Source: CAIWHR01 sp963713275 | GTDB taxonomy: Bacteria; Pseudomonadota; Gammaproteobacteria; Burkholderiales; Casimicrobiaceae | Assembly (NCBI GenBank): GCA_963713275.1 | Contig: CAVQLG010000020.1 | Location: 19,463-83,462, forward strand | Length of the DNA: 64,000 nt | Direction: 5' to 3' | In this document: piece by piece, positions 60,801 through 64,000 of the stretch | Layout of the letters: each line of letters opens with the position of its first letter | How positions within the stretch are numbered: position 1 is the first letter of the stretch | Notes under the pieces: generated by a model | Told to the model about the DNA's origin: nothing | Seen by the model: the letters and a program-made list of their open reading frames with translations, nothing else | Databases searched by the model: none | Made by a program: the position numbers and the translations under genes

Positions 60801-62791
60801 GTAGGGTCGAAGACTGGCGCGCCGACCTTAGGCTCCGGTGGTGGTTCCAGCGCTTTCGCGGTGGCCCTCAGTCCGGCTGCCATCGTCACGTTTCCAGCCC
60901 CCGCCACGTCGAACGGAGCAGGCGGATTTCCCGCACTCCGCTCTCCTGCGTGCTTCGCGTCAAGGGTTATGAGACCTATCATGCTGGGAGCACTTTCGAC
61001 GTACGGCTGCGGACCCGGTAGCCATTGAATAGCCCGAGCGTTTCGTACAGCCCTCGCCTACTCCACCTCTTCCAGCCGAAGCCCGGCCGTTTCTTGGCTC
61101 GCATCATGTGGCGCCTGATTTTCTTCTCCACCCAGCGTTGGACAAAGCGAAAGCACCGACTGGAGTGTCCCACCGCAAAGTAGTTCACCCAGCCCCGCAG
61201 AATCGGATTGATCAGCTCAATCACCCGACCCACCGGTTGGGATCGGAAGCGACGGAAGATGTCCCGCAGCTTGGCCAGCACCGCCGTGCGCTTCTTGAGC
61301 TTGGGCGTGTACTGGGGTCGCAGTACTCCGCGCAGTGAGCGCACGCGACGGAAGTCAAATCCCAGGAAACCGAAGCTCTCGCCTCGGGCCAGTTCGACGG
61401 TTGTGCTCTTCTCTTCATTGACCTCGACCTGCAGTTTGGCGAGCTCCTGCCGCAGCCGTTTTGGCACTGCTTCTCTCAGCCAGGCATGTCGCGGGTGGGC
61501 GTCAATGAGGACGACCAAGTCATCGGCGAACCTCGCGTACTCCACGGCGGTGTGACCGTTGTAGGTCGTGACCGTCTTCGCGCGCTCGAGCATCCGATCC
61601 ACCTCGGTAAGGTAAATGTTGCTCAGCAGCGGCGAGATCACGCCCCCTTGTGGGACGCCTTGCTTACCCGATGCGTGGAGGATCATCTTTAGCAGTCGCA
61701 TCACGTCATCGTCACGAACCCGACGTGCCACTTGGTCGAGCAGCAGGTGATGCCGCACGGTGTCAAAGTAAGCACGCAGATCCAGATCGATGACGCATGT
61801 CTTGTGCAAAACGATCGCCTCCGCGACGCGGCTCACCGCTTCATGCGCTGTCCGCTTCGGCCGGTAGCCATACGACCCGGGCTGGAAGTCAGCCTCGAAG
61901 ATCGGCTCCAATATCAGCTTGAGCGCACCCTGCACCACGCGATCACGGATAGCAGGGATCGACAAAACGCGGACTTTGCCCCCGTCCTTCGGTATCTCCT
62001 TCTTCCTCGCCCGCAGCGGCCGATAGGTTCGCTCGGTCAGTTCGTCCCGTATCTGCTCGAGAAACGCCTGTGCTCCTTGCGCCTCGATGTCCTCGAACGT
62101 CACCCCGTCAATGCCCGGCGCGCCGTTGTTCTGCTTGGCCATCGCATACGCCTCTCGCAGCGTCTCCATCTTGCAGACGTGAACGTACAACCCCCAGAAA
62201 CGCCAGGACGGTTCAGCCTTCGCCTTGACGTATATCCCCCGCCTCAGGTCCTGCAAACTGCTGGACGCCTTTGTCATCTCGCCCTTGCCTTCCATGTCGT
62301 CGGAGGAGTTACAACGCAGCAGGGCCCCATCGCTCCATTGGCATTACCCAACTTCATTGCTACCGCGGGCCCGTCCGCCACCCTCTCGCCTTCGGCCCAC
62401 TTCCCGGGGTTTCCGGTTATAGGGCCTACCTTGCTCCGGCGATTTCGCGCCGGGGCGAGGAGGGCTTCTCCAGTTGCTTAGCTTGTCCTTGCCACCGTGC
62501 TGTCGCTTTCACCCCGCCGAAGTGGACCAGCCGCGTCGATCAGATTTCGGCTGTCCATGCTGCCTTCGCCCTCCGGAAGCGGGCTCGGCCTTCGGATCTC
62601 CACATTTCGAGGCCACATCCGCGTTCACTTTCGTTACGGCCCGGTGACTCGCACCCTCCCTCAAGGAGGGTCTGTCGATAGGCTTCAGATCATCGGTTTC
62701 TCTCCAATCTGCTATCCAAGCTACGGGGCTTCTGATTTCTGCCCCGGCAGGACTGTCTCCTGCTGAACAAGCCAGCTTTCGCTGGACGCAC
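60801..62791 (-). mobile_element. Full-length group II intron (1991 nt)
   Basis: On the minus strand the intron begins GTGCGTCCAGC at 62791, matching the GUGYG 5' consensus, and ends in AC at 60801. Domain V lies at 60911-60943 (GAGCGGAGTGCGGGAAATCC first arm; GCTCCGTTC second arm). It encodes one reverse transcriptase/maturase. Its 5' end directly follows the 3' end of another copy at 62792, so two introns are joined without exon sequence. This copy appears complete. Confidence 0.88.
60979..62295 (-). CDS. Group II intron reverse transcriptase/maturase
   Basis: This is a 438-residue intron-encoded protein. RT motifs are VIDLDLRAYFD (residues 168-178), PQGGVISPLLSNIYL (215-229) and the catalytic FADD (256-259). 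The maturase X domain includes GRVIELINPILRGWVNYFAV, then RPGFGWKRWSRRGLYETLGL. No DNA-endonuclease domain follows. All catalytic residues are present, so it can be active. It could act in trans on the deleted copies nearby. Confidence 0.94.
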   Translation of the reverse strand: MEGKGEMTKASSSLQDLRRGIYVKAKAEPSWRFWGLYVHVCKMETLREAYAMAKQNNGAPGIDGVTFEDIEAQGAQAFLEQIRDELTERTYRPLRARKKEIPKDGGKVRVLSIPAIRDRVVQGALKLILEPIFEADFQPGSYGYRPKRTAHEAVSRVAEAIVLHKTCVIDLDLRAYFDTVRHHLLLDQVARRVRDDDVMRLLKMILHASGKQGVPQGGVISPLLSNIYLTEVDRMLERAKTVTTYNGHTAVEYARFADDLVVLIDAHPRHAWLREAVPKRLRQELAKLQVEVNEEKSTTVELARGESFGFLGFDFRRVRSLRGVLRPQYTPKLKKRTAVLAKLRDIFRRFRSQPVGRVIELINPILRGWVNYFAVGHSSRCFRFVQRWVEKKIRRHMMRAKKRPGFGWKRWSRRGLYETLGLFNGYRVRSRTSKVLPA

Positions 62792-64000
62792 GTAGGGTCG
62801 AAGACTGGCGCGCCGACCTTAGGCTCCGGTGGTGGTTCCAGCGCTTTCGCGGTGGCCCTCAGTCCGGCTGCCATCGTCACGTTTCCAGCCCCCGCCACGT
62901 CGAACGGAGCAGGCGGATTTCCCGCACTCCGCTCTCCTGCGTGCTTCGCGTCAAGGGTTATGAGACCTATCATGCTGGGAGCACTTTCGACGTACGGCTG
63001 CGGACCCGGTAGCCATTGAATAGCCCGAGCGTTTCGTACAGCCCTCGCCTACTCCACCTCTTCCAGCCGAAGCCCGGCCGTTTCTTGGCTCGCATCATGT
63101 GGCGCCTGATTTTCTTCTCCACCCAGCGTTGGACAAAGCGAAAGCACCGACTGGAGTGTCCCACCGCAAAGTAGTTCACCCAGCCCCGCAGAATCGGATT
63201 GATCAGCTCAATCACCCGACCCACCGGTTGGGATCGGAAGCGACGGAAGATGTCCCGCAGCTTGGCCAGCACCGCCGTGCGCTTCTTGAGCTTGGGCGTG
63301 TACTGGGGTCGCAGTACTCCGCGCAGTGAGCGCACGCGACGGAAGTCAAATCCCAGGAAACCGAAGCTCTCGCCTCGGGCCAGTTCGACGGTTGTGCTCT
63401 TCTCTTCATTGACCTCGACCTGCAGTTTGGCGAGCTCCTGCCGCAGCCGTTTTGGCACTGCTTCTCTCAGCCAGGCATGTCGCGGGTGGGCGTCAATGAG
63501 GACGACCAAGTCATCGGCGAACCTCGCGTACTCCACGGCGGTGTGACCGTTGTAGGTCGTGACCGTCTTCGCGCGCTCGAGCATCCGATCCACCTCGGTA
63601 AGGTAAATGTTGCTCAGCAGCGGCGAGATCACGCCCCCTTGTGGGACGCCTTGCTTACCCGATGCGTGGAGGATCATCTTTAGCAGTCGCATCACGTCAT
63701 CGTCACGAACCCGACGTGCCACTTGGTCGAGCAGCAGGTGATGCCGCACGGTGTCAAAGTAAGCACGCAGATCCAGATCGATGACGCATGTCTTGTGCAA
63801 AACGATCGCCTCCGCGACGCGGCTCACCGCTTCATGCGCTGTCCGCTTCGGCCGGTAGCCATACGACCCGGGCTGGAAGTCAGCCTCGAAGATCGGCTCC
63901 AATATCAGCTTGAGCGCACCCTGCACCACGCGATCACGGATAGCAGGGATCAACAAAACGCGGACTTTGCCCCCGTCCTTCGGTATCTCCTTCTTCCTCG
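62792..64000 (-). mobile_element. Second, nearly identical group II intron copy, cut by the window edge
   Basis: Sequence 62792-64000 repeats 60801-62009 with an offset of exactly 1991 nt and only one difference noticed (A at 63952 for G at 61961). The 3' end (AC at 62792) touches the 5' GTGCG of the next copy. Domain V is at 62902-62934. The 5' part lies beyond the window. Confidence 0.88.
62970..64000 (-). CDS. Group II intron reverse transcriptase/maturase, partial at window edge
   Basis: This is the same protein as at 60979-62295, missing its N-terminal region past the window edge. The RT core (PQGGVISPLLSNIYL, FADD) and maturase domain are intact. The only difference noticed is a serine-to-leucine change (VRVLLIP instead of VRVLSIP), from the single nucleotide difference at 63952. 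Confidence 0.92.
   Translation of the reverse strand, partial: RKKEIPKDGGKVRVLLIPAIRDRVVQGALKLILEPIFEADFQPGSYGYRPKRTAHEAVSRVAEAIVLHKTCVIDLDLRAYFDTVRHHLLLDQVARRVRDDDVMRLLKMILHASGKQGVPQGGVISPLLSNIYLTEVDRMLERAKTVTTYNGHTAVEYARFADDLVVLIDAHPRHAWLREAVPKRLRQELAKLQVEVNEEKSTTVELARGESFGFLGFDFRRVRSLRGVLRPQYTPKLKKRTAVLAKLRDIFRRFRSQPVGRVIELINPILRGWVNYFAVGHSSRCFRFVQRWVEKKIRRHMMRAKKRPGFGWKRWSRRGLYETLGLFNGYRVRSRTSKVLPA

Overview
The window is high-GC bacterial DNA (tig-clpP-clpX, hopanoid hpnCDE, smpB/ratA, tmk-holB-pilZ-tatD, type II secretion genes). Synteny and protein character suggest a betaproteobacterium (Burkholderiales/Rhodocyclales-like). This is inferred from gene content, since no 16S rRNA is present.

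Layout. 1-2940: two stacked insertion sequences (an IS4/IS50-like copy next to a 5'-truncated IS1634-like copy), both with frame breaks, lying where lon usually follows clpX. 2941-6464: clpX, clpP, tig and tRNA-Leu(UAG) on the minus strand. 6591-9662: hpnCDE. 9808-16586: smpB, ratA, an NlpC/P60 hydrolase, an ankyrin protein, tatD, pilZ, holB, tmk and mltG. 16666-22250: type II secretion genes gspG-N without gspC/D/E/F, followed by a membrane acyltransferase. 23082-29816: TPR protein, acyl-CoA ligase, unknowns, rlpA-like gene and thioesterase.

29813-41461 is the most unusual region. A minus-strand operon encodes a coiled-coil protein, a membrane-anchored solute-binding protein fused to OmpA, an ABC permease and ATPase, a two-TM coiled-coil protein, a PspA-like protein, an AAA+ ATPase, a TerB-like protein and a small DUF6471-like protein. 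It has a TTGACA promoter embedded in a palindrome. Directly upstream on the same strand lies a 998-residue protein joining a peptidoglycan-amidase-like domain, a GHSAGS hydrolase-like domain and a caspase domain. This looks like an envelope-surveillance or stress module, possibly with a death effector. That role is inference.

41648-43205: an atypical cysS behind a terminator placed just before its ribosome-binding site, with a possible leaderless 22-codon leader peptide containing a Cys codon (candidate attenuation). 43701-64000 is a mobile/accessory region: a 168-bp MITE, an IS21 element splitting a conserved gene, a glyoxalase-like gene with an attC-like site (integron-cassette-like), a DASS transporter and an ABC binding protein, a BrnTA pair with a stop codon in the toxin, a PIN toxin-antitoxin pair, decayed gene fragments, and a cluster of group II introns that includes a full 1991-nt copy abutting another copy with no spacer.
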